Source: Xiphias gladius
Lineage: Eukaryota > Chordata > Actinopteri > Istiophoriformes > Xiphiidae
Reading direction: 5' to 3'
DNA length: 64,000 nucleotides
NCBI RefSeq assembly: GCF_016859285.1
Contig: NC_053402.1
Coordinates: 9,531,324-9,595,323, forward strand
Both the position numbers and the translations under genes were made by a program. Of this stretch, positions 1-11,140 are shown one piece after another. A model generated the notes under the pieces. It worked only from the letters and a program-made list of their open reading frames with translations, did not search any database and was not told the DNA's origin. Every line of letters starts with the position of its first letter. The stretch's first letter is position 1.

Positions 1-399
1 CTTGTTACAGCAGCCGAACGTTATCAAGACCTGGACAGTTTATTTAGAAAAACAGTGGCCAATCCGAATGAATGATTTGTGTGGCTAATCTCTAGCAGTG
101 GATATGCTAGCTCTTTTGGTTTATCTACATGCAATGGGATATTGCAAGCATAAAGAGAGAAATACAACCTCCATTCGCTTATAAAACAAAATGAGGTCAG
201 CTCCACACAAGTATGCTGCAAAGGACGCACAATCAGCAAAAACGCAACCGGCTATCCTGGCTAGCTTCGGGCCTTCGTGTGTACTGTAAAGTCGAGGTCA
301 ACTTGCACAAATAAACCTTGCTGCGTTTCTCCTGCAGCTGTTAAATTATGACAAAATGTTTGAAAGTGTCCGTTCGGCTTTCTTGGGACTATCACTTAC
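1..399 (-). other. usp7: usp7 intron 1 (partial)
   Basis: This stretch lies between the usp7 exon 1 donor at 399 and the window edge. I see no exon or repeat in it. Confidence 0.7.
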
Positions 400-487
400 C
401 TTCCATCTCCATGTCCTCTGGTTCGCTGAGCTGCTGCTCGCCGGCTTTCTGTTGCTGCTGCTGTGTGTGGTGATGGTGGTGGTTCAT
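400..487 (-). CDS. usp7: USP7 ubiquitin-specific protease, first coding exon (partial gene)
   Basis: This exon encodes the extreme N-terminus of USP7, a nuclear cysteine deubiquitinase that acts on p53, MDM2 and many other substrates. The ATG is at 487 on the minus strand. It opens 29 codons: Met-Asn, a run of five His, Thr, five Gln, then KAGEQQLSEPEDMEME, which I recognise as the conserved start of vertebrate USP7, where a Gln run follows MNH. The exon ends in phase 1 at 400 against a consensus donor (GTAAGT on the minus strand, 399 downward). The TRAF-like, catalytic and ubiquitin-like domains must lie left of position 1, so 1-399 is intron 1. The same frame stays open upstream of the ATG to an in-frame TAG near 850, with no ATG. 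Identification is confident from the 16-residue match; the His run in place of part of the Gln run is a local difference. Confidence 0.9.
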
Positions 488-3133
488 GTTGGCAGTTGTT
501 GTTGTTTTGTTTGTGATGCAGTAGTCCCTGCTATCCCTGTTACCCTCTACCTTGTCCAGGGTCGGCTCGGTGGACTGCTGGTGAGTCGCAGTAGGATGCG
601 GAGGTGGGGTGGACAAGTCGAGCCTCGGCGGCCGGGCCTGCTCTGTTGCGACCTCGGCCTTGTCCGCTGTCAACGCCGGGGAGTAAGGAGGGGAGGTCGG
701 TGGGGGAGCGGGTAGAGAAACGCGGACGTATTTGCTCGCTATTCGCCCAATCTCGGCGCCTTTGGTGGGTGCGAGTCGCTTGCTGAAGGCGGGGGTTGGG
801 ATGGATGGACCGGGGCTCCGAGGAGGGAGGCCCGCTGAAATTAGCTAAATCAATCCTGCTTTACCCCGGGAAATGCGGGGCAATAAGAAACTCACAGCAC
901 GACCTGCACCTTGACGAACAAATACCCTGTTTATAGCTAGCGTTAAGCTACCTGACACTAGGCAGCCAACGGGTAATATAGGTACAACAACAATGGAAAC
1001 AAAGGCTCATTTGCAATAGTCACACACTCAACAACTTTGCCTGCGATATCCCCAGTCCGTGTGCTCCTCCGATTGTCCCTCGTCTGGGGGAGAGCGGAGG
1101 AAAAAGCTATCCATTCAAACCAGTTTCCAATACGGAATAGCACTAATGTTAATTTGGAAGTTCGCGGAGACGAGAGTTGCCACGGCCCGACATGAACCAA
1201 TTTCCCCAAAGCGCCCCTAAAATGATAAAGGACAAAACGCGGCACCTCGTTGCATTTCTAGCTAACCCCCTTGTTTCTTTTGAGGAATGTGCCCGGTCAT
1301 ACGTTAGCCTGAGCTGTGTGGCTTTCAACCCGCTCCTCCTGTGGTTTGTGATGTGACGAGTCTGAGGTAAATCTCAAAATGGCGGTCGCGCTCTTCTCTG
1401 AAATGTCACATCCGGATGGAGATCCAAACACTGGCCCATCCCCGGGCAGGTTCACGTCCATGTTAAATGACGGGGATAAGGCGTGTGCATCTGATGCAGG
1501 ATGGAATGTAATATAAGTACTGACAACAGTTATTACATGAATTGAAATTATAGGAACGACAATTCACGGCTTTGCATACTGATGAGTGTATGTTGCATTG
1601 GGGCCCCAATCAGTGATTTATTGTGGAAAAGACCGGATAAAAACATTGTCTGAATGTTGAAACAACTCCATTGGAGTATTTTACATTGTGCTACAGCATT
1701 GCAATGGGTTACTTTCTACTTTGCAGTCTAGTAGTAGTTGTGAAGTGGCTTGATAGTCTCAGCCATGGGCTGCTTTGTTGGATGTTATATAGTTGTTTAC
1801 CCTAAATTATTCGATTTACCCACTACTTTGACTTGTAGGTACTTGCTTGTTTATTTGCAAATCCATGTGATTCATATTATTTTATTTATTATAGGTGTTA
1901 TACAGCCTGTTCTTGTGATGCTTCTCAAGTAAGTCTGTTTACTCAAAAGTTTCCAGGGGCCGGGTTGCACTAAGTGGTGTTTTTACCAGAGACCCTGTTT
2001 TGCTGTAAAATACTGTATTAATTAAGGTTTCGTTAAATTAGGGTACTTTACAGAAAATATGCCAAAAACCGTACATAAAAACTAGGTACTAATTTAGATC
2101 AGGCACATCCAAAATTCCTGAATTATCCATCCACAAAAAATAGCCTGCAACCTTTTTGCCTATCTGAACATTTTCACATATTTCGTAGTGGAACGCGTGT
2201 GTATTTAAATATTAAATCAGTCGGTTTTGCCATTGTGTAGGACAAACGACGTCCAATGATGAATTATGCCTTAGCCGGTACATTTCTGCAGTGCTGAAAC
2301 CAGACCGGCCGTGGCTGACACAGACAAGCCTTCAGATTTTGAGTAAATGGCATCATCCAGTGGATAAAAGCAGAACTACACCCGAACTTGGCGTTAGATA
2401 CCGTCGAGGTTTGGTGGTGTCTGTGGTCATCTTTCATTATTAAAGCAATTTGTTAATTATCATATCAAAAACTCAACTTTTCTCAGAGGTGAGTCGTCTT
2501 ATACGAGTTGAATGTGGACTTCCAGATGGTGCCGCCTAATAAGTGATATATAAGCTTACAGAAGATTATAATAATAATAATCAACTCTATATATAAACCA
2601 GTTTTCATTTACATATACACTATATATGTAAATTATTATGTTATATCATATCATATTATATTATATTATTGCTGGCTTAATTACATTTTTTATTCCTACA
2701 GAGCAGTTTTCATGCCAAAACTCTCACTCTCTTGCAAGCTTTAGTTTATGGGTAATTTTCACGGAGGTTCTTTTGTGTCAATGCTGTTACGGACATACCG
2801 GAGACCCAATCAAGATCTGAGCAAAGACCTCAAGCCTACCCTGCAGTGCTCATGTGGCCAATTATCCCTGACATCTAGAGTGATGGGCGGGATGAATCGC
2901 ATAACAGGATAGTCTGCGTTGTATATATATACCGACGTCGGCAACTAGGAAAAACAGTTAGCTAAGCTTATCTTCAGAGATGGTAGTAATAGGTGGTAGG
3001 ACTGTATAATAGTGCGAAATAGTAAAAACGGTAGCAATATTAATGACTTTGCTTAAATAACTCTTAAGACGGTGTCTATTTATTTATTTTTTTAAGATTA
3101 AAAGCGCATTTCCTCGAGTTTTTGGTGCGTTAA
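488..3133. promoter_or_regulatory. Divergent usp7 / hapstr1 intergenic and 5' UTR region
   Basis: The 2.6-kb gap between two start codons that point away from each other. It must hold the usp7 5' UTR and promoter (488 to about 1400, CG-rich) and the hapstr1 promoter and 5' UTR near 3134. A YY1-type core, AAAATGGCGG, lies at 1376-1385. The middle (about 1490-2900) is AT-rich, with simple TA-rich stretches near 2570-2670 and no recognisable gene. An acceptor-like CTAATTTCAG precedes minus-strand position 838, but no ATG follows it in the usp7 frame before 487, so I treat 488-838 as UTR. Transcription start sites cannot be fixed from sequence alone. Confidence 0.6.
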
Positions 3134-6100
3134 ATGGAGGAGAAGAAGGAAGACGGAGACTCGGAGATACAGGAACACGGACCCGAGCACTGGTTCTCAA
3201 AATGGGAGCGGCAGTGTTTGGCCGAAGCGGAGCAGAGGGAGCCGAGCGAGGAAGAGGCTGACAACGACCAGGATAAACTGTGGCATCTTTTCCAGAACTC
3301 CGCCACTGCTGTGGCACAGTTATACAAAGGTTCGAACCAGCGGGTTCTGTTTGCTTGTTCGTCTAGCGGTACCTACATTACCACTAAGCCTTTGGCTTGT
3401 TGGTTAGCAACCTGGCCATTTACCAAGCGTCACTGTGAACTAACGTAAGCGTCAGTAATGGTAGAATGCTAACTAGCTCGTTAGCTAACTCGCTAGTCAG
3501 TCCTGGGTAACATTTACAGCTGATTTTGCAATACTAAATTTAGCTAACTTGTGCTAGCCAGTGAGAAACACAGTTATGAATTCGAATGTGGTGTTATATA
3601 TCAGTGTCTATTGTTTATCAACAACAACTAGTTTGACTGATATAATTAGAGTATCTTTACTTAACATGATTACGTTTTTCTTAGTAAGCTACCCTGTTGA
3701 CACCAAGTTAGACAGCAGCGAATAGCTAACGTAAGGTTAGCCAGGCTAGTTACAAAATGGCGATGGTAATAACAATCGTAGCTACGCGACATTCCCAGAT
3801 GACAGTCTTGTACACTGTCAGTGTTACTGTCTGTAATACCAGTCGCGATTTGCTATTGAAATGTCCTATAAAGACATAAGTTAGCAGCACAGAAGTCAAC
3901 ACTTGCTTTTAAACGCCTGGTTTGTTGCTGAGTGAGCAGTTTGTTCAGTAACGCGTAGCTAGCGTTATAATCACAAAATGGCGAGGATAATATTGGTTCG
4001 ATGTGGAAATATTGGTTTGTCTACAATCTGCTATGGCTGTTGTGTTCTCAGACATAGTAACTTCCTGTCCAAAGTGACAGAGCTCGACCTATTAAGTCTA
4101 TCCATGTTTGGATTGTGTGTTTGACATGTCTTTGCAACTTTACTGCTGAGAGGGCAGTTAAGTTGGTGTGTCGGTGCTTTCTTGCTAAACAAGCTGCTGC
4201 AAAGCTAGCCATATAACCTTAGCGCTAGCTTACAGTTATTTTTATGCCAAACCCTGTCCCTGAAATTGTAGATGCAAGGCAAAATGGCGAATGAAAATGA
4301 TCTTCACCTCAACTCCATAATCACCAGGTTGTCGTTCTTCTCAGATGTTTTATTGTCCGTTGGTCACATTAATCTTTATATCATGAGGGTGATTGCTTTT
4401 AAGTTATGGCCGCATGTCACTTATAGAAACCAACCATATTTTCCCTTTCCTCCCACAGACAGAGTATGTCATCAGCAGGGCCTTTCATTGTGGGTGCCAT
4501 TTCAGAACGCTGCTACAGCAGTTACCAACCTCTACAAAGGTAACAACCACATCACTCGTCTCTCCATCCTTGTGCTCTTGAGCAGGATTTGTTGACCTGC
4601 CAAAACTACTACACATACACTTTTTTTTTTTTTTTTTTTGTGCTTCATTCCATCAATATGGACCTTGGCTGGCTATCACTGTACTTGTATACGTAGACAT
4701 GTTTTTACTGACAGGCCCATCCATCAAGTGGTGAATGACCTGGTCATTATGACCCTTATCAGTTCCATATTGATGAGTCTGTCTCAGGGCTTGTAGGTTC
4801 TCGTATGCCAGTGAAAAACATGTTCATTATAAGGTTAAAAAAACAGATGATATTTTAAAAGTTAACTATCACAATGTCAGGAATTCACCAGTGAAACAGA
4901 TGTGTTTTGTAGTAGTAAGAACAAAATTGGACTGGATTTGACAGTGTATCTCCCATAAAATGTGCAGAGGATTCCAAGGTAGAGTAGTGCTAGTGAGTAG
5001 TAGGTGACACCCTCTGGAAGTAACTCGCTATTGTAGAAGCTGCCAGTCGTGTTCTTTGTTTTTGTTTTGTTTTTTTGGTATGTTTGTAAAACCTACAGAA
5101 TTAAATAAAATATACACATTAAAACCCATGATATTTAGTTTTCCTAATGGTTTCTGGTCTTGAACTAACACATTGTCATTGTTAAAGGTACATTATATAT
5201 GTGCTTGGCTTTGTAATACATAATTAATGAGGATGATTATTTTTATTATTGTTTCCACCATCGCAGAGAGTGTGGAGGCCCATCAGAGAAGCTTTGATCG
5301 GGGCATCCAAATAGGCCACCAACGCCGTAATAAGGTGGGTTTTGTTCTCATGCTACCTTTTTGTGAGGCACATCAGTTCTCTTGTATCTGGACAAACTAC
5401 ACCTCCCTGTCATGTGTCTTAGACATTTAAGAACCAGACTACATTAGGTTTTCATGACGCATATTTTTTATTTTTTTAATTTTTTTTTTAAAATAAAATT
5501 AAACATTTGCTAATTGATGGATGAATCACTCTTGCATTGGATTGCAGGATATGTTGGCCTGGGTGAAAAAACGTCGGAGAACCATTCGTAGGGAGGATCT
5601 TATCAGTTTTCTGTGTGGCAAAGCACCACCACACAGGAGTAGCAGGGCAAACCCACGGCTGGCCATGGTGGCCCCTAGTCGGGCTAATTCACCAGCTGAG
5701 ACAGGTTCATCTGTGGAAGCAGATCTCCAGCCCTTCAGGGAGGCCATAGCATTGCATGGTAAGAAAAGTGAAGTGCAAGCCTGGCTCAAAGCTTACACAC
5801 TAGTAGTCATTCCAGACAACTAATAAGGAACTTTTTACAACACAGGAGGCAGCTACATTATTGGATAGAAAATAAGTGGTACCACTGGTCTTGTTGTCTA
5901 AGCACTGCACTATAGTATGAGTTTGTGAGAGAGTGTATATGAACAACTACGCTTGTCCTCCAGTCATCTCACACTGCCACATGTAGCTCAGAGATAAGGG
6001 TATGTTGGGTGTGTAAGTATTGGCCAATGGTGAAAGACGACCTCACTTTTTTAGTCCCTCCTGTTTTGTATGTGTTTGAGAGCAAACATCTCACTAAACC

Positions 6101-7735
6101 GAAAGCCAAATAGTTTTTAAATATGTAGATGCAACTATTTCTATTTGTAATTCAGTTACGCTACAGTATGTTGGTATCTCTGGTGTGCTGTCGTAGCAAC
6201 TGAATAATCAGTGGTTTATCTAAAGGTCCTCCAATTTTAAAGGGGCCATTTTAGGGTGTAGCTGAGGTTAGGTTGGATTATGTTAGGCATTTGGTGGTTT
6301 AGGTTACAGAAACACAAGTTCGGCCTGTGTCAGGATGTTTCAGTGTGTCTCCTTTCTCAATTATCAGATACGTTTTGCATTTCACTAGTGATGTTTGTGT
6401 GTGTTACTGAAAAACAAAATTGATTTAGCGTTTCACATTTCTGTCAAGAACATCCTTGACTTTATCAGATTCGCAGTTTTACTCAGTGTGGTAACGCACA
6501 CAAACTTTGTATTTCTAACATCTGTTGCACAAACCAGTTTTTGTGTATGTTTCATAATGTCATCACTGTGATTAAAAACCAGTGTGGCATCTGTTGGATT
6601 AAAAATGAGAAAGCTGCATCACAAATGCAGTACATACTTGATCACAAGTAGACAGCTCTGTCATTCTTACATTTGGGGGATACAAATGGTTTTGAGTGGT
6701 TTACCACAGTGTGGTTTGAAGTTGAACCTGTCACCTCCCTTATTGCGTCACATGCACAGCAGCCGTGCATGTTTTTATTGCAATGGGAGTGATTTTGTTT
6801 AGCCTAAGTTTTGGCACTCAGTGATGGCCTGTGTGTTTGTGAGATGGCTGCTTCAAATGCTGTTTTGTGGTAAACATCCTAACAATGCCTTTCTGAAGAA
6901 GCTTGTACCTTGTGACCCAACTTGTCTGAAATCCAAAATGGAGACAAATAACAGCCCAAGCAAGTGACTTTATCAAAAGATGAAGTCTTGTCAAGGAGGT
7001 GTTTATTTGCTGAGTGCTTACCTTGCCACATTTTAATAGCCCTGGTTATATCTCTGAGAGAGAGAGAGAAAATGTGACATACTATTTACATCTGTAAATT
7101 ATGTCAGCGATTAATACTTACAAGCTATGTTCCCTGACATAATAAATATCTCCTCTGGGAAGATTGACGCACCATCCTACCAAACCAGAGTGCAAAACTT
7201 GCCGCCCTGAAAAGGAAATTGGTAATAGAGATTCATGGTTGCAGCTGCTACTAAACTTACTGTTGTTTAGCAGTAACTTAATGAAATACTTTTTTCCAGA
7301 TAATATTTTAATCCAGGTTATCAAGCTTTTTATGAAGTACCTTGCTTATGTCTTATTTCTCCATTCCATGATTCTTTGTTTGTTGCCTATCTCTCCTCTC
7401 CATCCTGTCTTCCTCTAGGTCTAAGTGGAGCCATGGCAAGTATCAGTGTGCGCTCCGGTGCTCCAGGTTCTCCCACACATGTGAGCGGGAGCAGCAGTAC
7501 TGGAGGCGGTGCCGGTGGAGGTGGTTCTTCTGGCTCGGGGCCCGTGTGCCGCAGCAGGCGTAATGGGCTTCAAGACGTCGACCTGAACACTTTCATCTCA
7601 GAGGAGATGGCACTGCATCTGGACTCTACAGGCTCAGCCTCCGCTGGAGGGGGAGGAACCAGGAAACGAAACTCCACCCAATGTAGTGATGTCATCACAG
7701 ACTCCCCTACGCACAAACGCAACAGGATGATCTGA
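3134..7735 (+). CDS. hapstr1: HAPSTR1 (C16orf72), HUWE1-associated stress-response protein, complete
   Basis: Five coding exons: 3134-3329, 4459-4539, 5267-5334, 5548-5758 and 7419-7735 (stop TGA 7733-7735). All introns are GT-AG, phases agree, and the sum is 873 nt (290 residues; human about 275). HAPSTR1 is a small oligomeric partner of the ubiquitin ligase HUWE1 that tunes stress signalling and moves it to the nucleus (family knowledge). The recognisable blocks are the start MEEKKEDGDSEIQEHGPEHW, LWHLFQNSATAVAQLYK at the end of exon 1, LSLWVPFQNAATAVTNLYK in exon 2, QRSFDRGIQIGHQRRNK in exon 3, a basic WVKKRRRTIRREDLISFLCG in exon 4, and the C-terminus ITDSPTHKRNRMI. The extra length over human is mainly a Gly/Ser-rich linker in exon 5 (about 7486-7545). 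The start is the first ATG, matching the family N-terminus. Identification is firm. Confidence 0.96.
3330..4458 (+). other. hapstr1: hapstr1 intron 1
   Basis: GT-AG intron (gttcga to cccacag). It holds three same-strand AAAATGGCGA motifs (3754, 3975, 4281) listed separately, and several GCTAGCTAAC-type words common in fish DNA. No other gene is seen. Confidence 0.85.
3754..4290 (+). promoter_or_regulatory. Cluster of three YY1-type AAAATGGCGA motifs
   Basis: Exact copies of AAAATGGCGA start at 3754, 3975 and 4281, all in the same orientation inside hapstr1 intron 1. A fourth related copy, AAAATGGCGG, is at 1376. The core AANATGGCG is the known YY1 site, usually found just downstream of transcription starts. 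Function is inferred from motif identity and clustering only. Confidence 0.4.
4540..5266 (+). other. hapstr1: hapstr1 intron 2
   Basis: GT-AG intron between gtaaca and atcgcag. It holds a T tract at about 4621-4640 and otherwise unremarkable AT-rich sequence. Confidence 0.85.
5759..7418 (+). other. hapstr1: hapstr1 intron 4
   Basis: GT-AG intron from gtaaga to ctctag. No exon, recognisable repeat or RNA gene was found; a short GA run is at 7057-7069. Confidence 0.85.
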
Positions 7736-10700
7736 TCTGCTGCTTGCCTATGTGTATGAGGGGGTGGGGGGTGGGGGGGGGGGGGGGCCTTCAAAGCCAA
7801 GGCTAGGAGAGGGGGATGGATGGGCTTATGTGGGACAGATGCACAGATGGACAGACAGACATTTCGGATGGCTAGCTGTGCAAAAGAACCCGGGCTGAAA
7901 ATGAAAACGGGGGCTGAACTCTCCTTTCAGTCTAATCAGATGTTGGATGAATTATTTTCCGTGTCTCCTTTTCCAACACTATTACTACAAATCACTGCTC
8001 TGCAATCAGAACACTTTTTGAGAGTGTGTGTGTGTGAGGGAGTGTTAGAGAGACTGGGAGGTCTGGACCACATTACACACTCCTCAGACATCGCTGCCCT
8101 GGAAAGGAGACAACGAAGGAACCAAATCATTCTGGGATGCAGACAGTTCTCAAAGGGGTGAAAATGCACTGTGCTGCTTTACAAGTAAAAGCCACTTGAT
8201 CCTTGACACATTTGTGCCCTTCCCTCCCTTAACCTCACTCATCCTCACCCACCACCTTAATAAGGAAGTGAGGGCCATTATCAAATCGTCTCACTCAGTG
8301 AATCGAGTTGCTCGCCAAATGTTGGACCCAGCTCTGTCAGAGACTCACCTCTGCATCAAACAACCCACCTCTTCTTTCTGTTACTTCATCATTGCAGCTC
8401 CTATTTGACTTTGCCTGTCTGTCAGTGGTGGAGCTAAATTGCCTCAGTGGCATCATCCTGCCTCATCTGCTGATGGTAACCAGTGACATTTCTCTGGTTA
8501 CGGGGCTGACGGCATATAACTACCAATAGCAGGCTATTGATGTCTGGACATTTAGACCATATTCTCTGCTTTAGCAGTGGTTTGATTTGGTTAAGCCAAT
8601 TGCCCCTTTTAAACCACCAGTGTTAAAATTCTTGGTTTGTTTGCAGCAATGATAGCCAAGTTAATTTTGCATTCTTCTCGACCTTTTTTTTTTTTGTGCG
8701 TTTTAGGATAATGGAAAGGAAAAAATTCTTTGTATACAGCTTCTCAGACAACCCGTTGACTGACTCTGACACCCTCTTTCCCCTTGACACTATACTTATT
8801 ACAAAAGCAGCTGCTGTTTTATGTGATCGTGTGATTATTCTGATGAGTTGCAATAAGGATTTTTGCACTTAGCTTTCACTTCCAACTCATGCAAACAAAT
8901 CGGCTCTTCCATTGTATCGCAGTTGTAGCCTTGTCCAGCCCTAAACAGGCCCACTTGTGTTCAGTCCACACATTACTTACCTGTTGGTGCTTAGAAAAAG
9001 TAAACACTTGATGACTAGAAAACTCTTCAAAAGTGTGAGTGATCAAGTTGTGGGTCACTTCTGCCCCAAGACTGGAGCTAAACTTGTATTCAGAGACTCA
9101 AGAGTCCTTCCCTGTCAAACATAATTTAACTTATTGGAAGGTAATCGGTGTTTTAAAGAAAGCATAAATCACAGAAATGTTCTTACAAAGGTAGCTCTTC
9201 CCAAAGAACCCACCAAACATGCCAACCAGTACACACAAGTCACTGGACGATTGGGCTACAGGATTGGTTGTTGGGGAAACTGCTTTTTGTATAAGGGGTG
9301 CGTGCATTAATAAGATGTGAATGGGTTTTTTTTTTTTTTTTTTTTTTTTAAACTTGGTACAGGATGATGCAACTCGGGGCTTGTTTCATTCTTGAAATGG
9401 TTGTCACCTGCCATCCTTCTGTAAGGGAGCAGAGTCGGAGACAGTGATATCACATGAGTCAGAAATGTGGGTATACTTACAAATTTGTAAAGTAATATGA
9501 ACTGGTAATGGACTTTTTTTTTTTTTTTGGGGGGGGGCCTTATTTTTGAATATTAACGAAAGATAATTGGAGTTAAAACTAAAGTTGTTTGTGAGCATAG
9601 CACACTCAATTGTTGAAATATGCTTTCATTTAGCATAGGAAGCTAAAAAAGTGTAAATAATTAACTAGACAAATCAACATTTTTTTATCAAACCAAATAT
9701 GGATATTTCCAGTGATGCCCTGTCGCAGTAGTGACACAGTGAGTTGTCAGTGAGCTGACTGGGGTGTAAAACTCAACTTTATGCCTGTAAATACCCGCTG
9801 TGGCTGACTCGTGAGATGTCAGTGTTTCCTTCTTTTTCCCAATTTTTGTTGACTTCTTCGCTCCACTTCACCTTTTTATAACCTGGAAAGTAGATTTTCT
9901 TTAGTTGTATAAAGCATGCCAGTTTTTTAACTTCTGTTACATTTTGGTCACAGAATTTTTTTTTTTTTTTTTTTTTTCTTCTTCTTCTTCTTCTCTTTTC
10001 TTCCTTTTGCATATAGGTTGGCTTTTATATTCATACATGATCGCTGGCTAGTCAATGAAAGAAAAGAACCAGGTTGAGATTTGTCAATTCTGTCAAAATG
10101 AAGAGCTCTGCGTTTAAGAGTTTGTTCTTGCATATGAGTGGAAAAAACTGAATGAGACTGAAAATGTAAACTTCATATTGGAAAAGTGAGATTTGATTTG
10201 TCTAGAGGGCTTCTGATTACTGTGAAGGAAGGTTGCATCTTTTGCAAAAAAAACAAAAACAAAAAAAAAAACAAAAAACCATACAATGTCATTAAGTTCT
10301 GGGTAACCTCAGCTATCACAGGTCTAGTGAATAATGTAACATAGGAAGGATCCATATTTCTTGAATAGGAACCTTTACCCTAAAAGAGTCCACTGAGTTT
10401 TAGTCTCTGGGACTCAACCTTGCAGAGTCCTCCATGGCAGAATACAGTGTTGGGTGGCTGACAAGTGGATTGGAGCGGGAGTGAATCCCAAGGACTGACC
10501 TCACTGCCTGTCCACATGCTCTTCATTAAATCAGAGGAATGAATTTTGAATATTTCACTTGTTTTCTTTCTCCAGACACTTTACTCACGTCATTGGCATT
10601 GGTAGCATTACTGACTGAAACCAAATTGTGCGATTAGCCACAAATTAGTAGTTCTAACCTCCCAGTGTTTCTGTTGCACAACAACATGTCAGTTTAAAGG

Positions 10701-11140
10701 GAAGATGAGAAGTGTCTGCTGACAGGAAAAATAAAGAAAAATTCAGACTAAGAAAGGACAGCTTTTCCAAAGGCTTGACTAAAGAGTTGGCTAAGAGCAA
10801 GGTGGTGCTCTCTTTCCAAGCCCACTGTTCAACCTGCAGTGTTGACCCCCACTGATTAGCCCGGTTATAATAGAGGGGGCACTTTGTGTTTTTCTTTTCT
10901 TCCCCTGAGCCAGTCACAGGCCTTCATCCACATTGTTACAAGAGGCTGACTCATGCCACGTGTCTCTGGAGCCAACACTATTATTAGCTGTTCCTTGATA
11001 CTCATTTGTTTAAAACGTAATAAATGGCTAATCTATATACTTAACATTTAATTGTTGGTATGATATATGTGGTTCACAATGTAAAAGAAATAAAACCATT
11101 GAGTTGCAATTGGATGGACTATGTTTAATTAAAAAAAAAT
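7736..11140 (+). other. hapstr1: Probable hapstr1 3' UTR region
   Basis: Downstream of the hapstr1 stop, with no other gene on either strand. Candidate AATAAA signals on the plus strand are at 10730-10735, 11019-11024, 11089-11094 and 11138-11143. Which is used is unknown, so the end is a guess. The first 60 nt contain a long G tract listed separately. T-rich tracts occur near 9326-9350, 9514-9528 and 9957-9977, the last followed by a (TTC)n run. The mammalian orthologue also has a long 3' UTR (family knowledge). Confidence 0.35.
7760..7787 (+). other. G tract with G-quadruplex potential just after the hapstr1 stop
   Basis: A run of 26 G interrupted by only two T, starting 25 nt after the hapstr1 stop codon and on the transcribed sense strand. 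It contains more than four runs of three or more G separated by one base, which meets the usual quadruplex pattern. Confidence 0.6.

Noticed and set aside
356..715. 119-codon plus-strand open frame
   Set aside because: It is the complement of usp7 exon 1 and its GC-rich 5' UTR; no homology.
3329..3338. GGTTCGAACC, a perfect tRNA B-box/T-loop word
   Set aside because: It spans the hapstr1 exon 1 donor, and no A box, acceptor stem or anticodon arm can be built upstream. Chance.
9779..10133. Lys-rich minus-strand frames
   Set aside because: Translation of the T/TTC homopolymer tract at 9957-9995.
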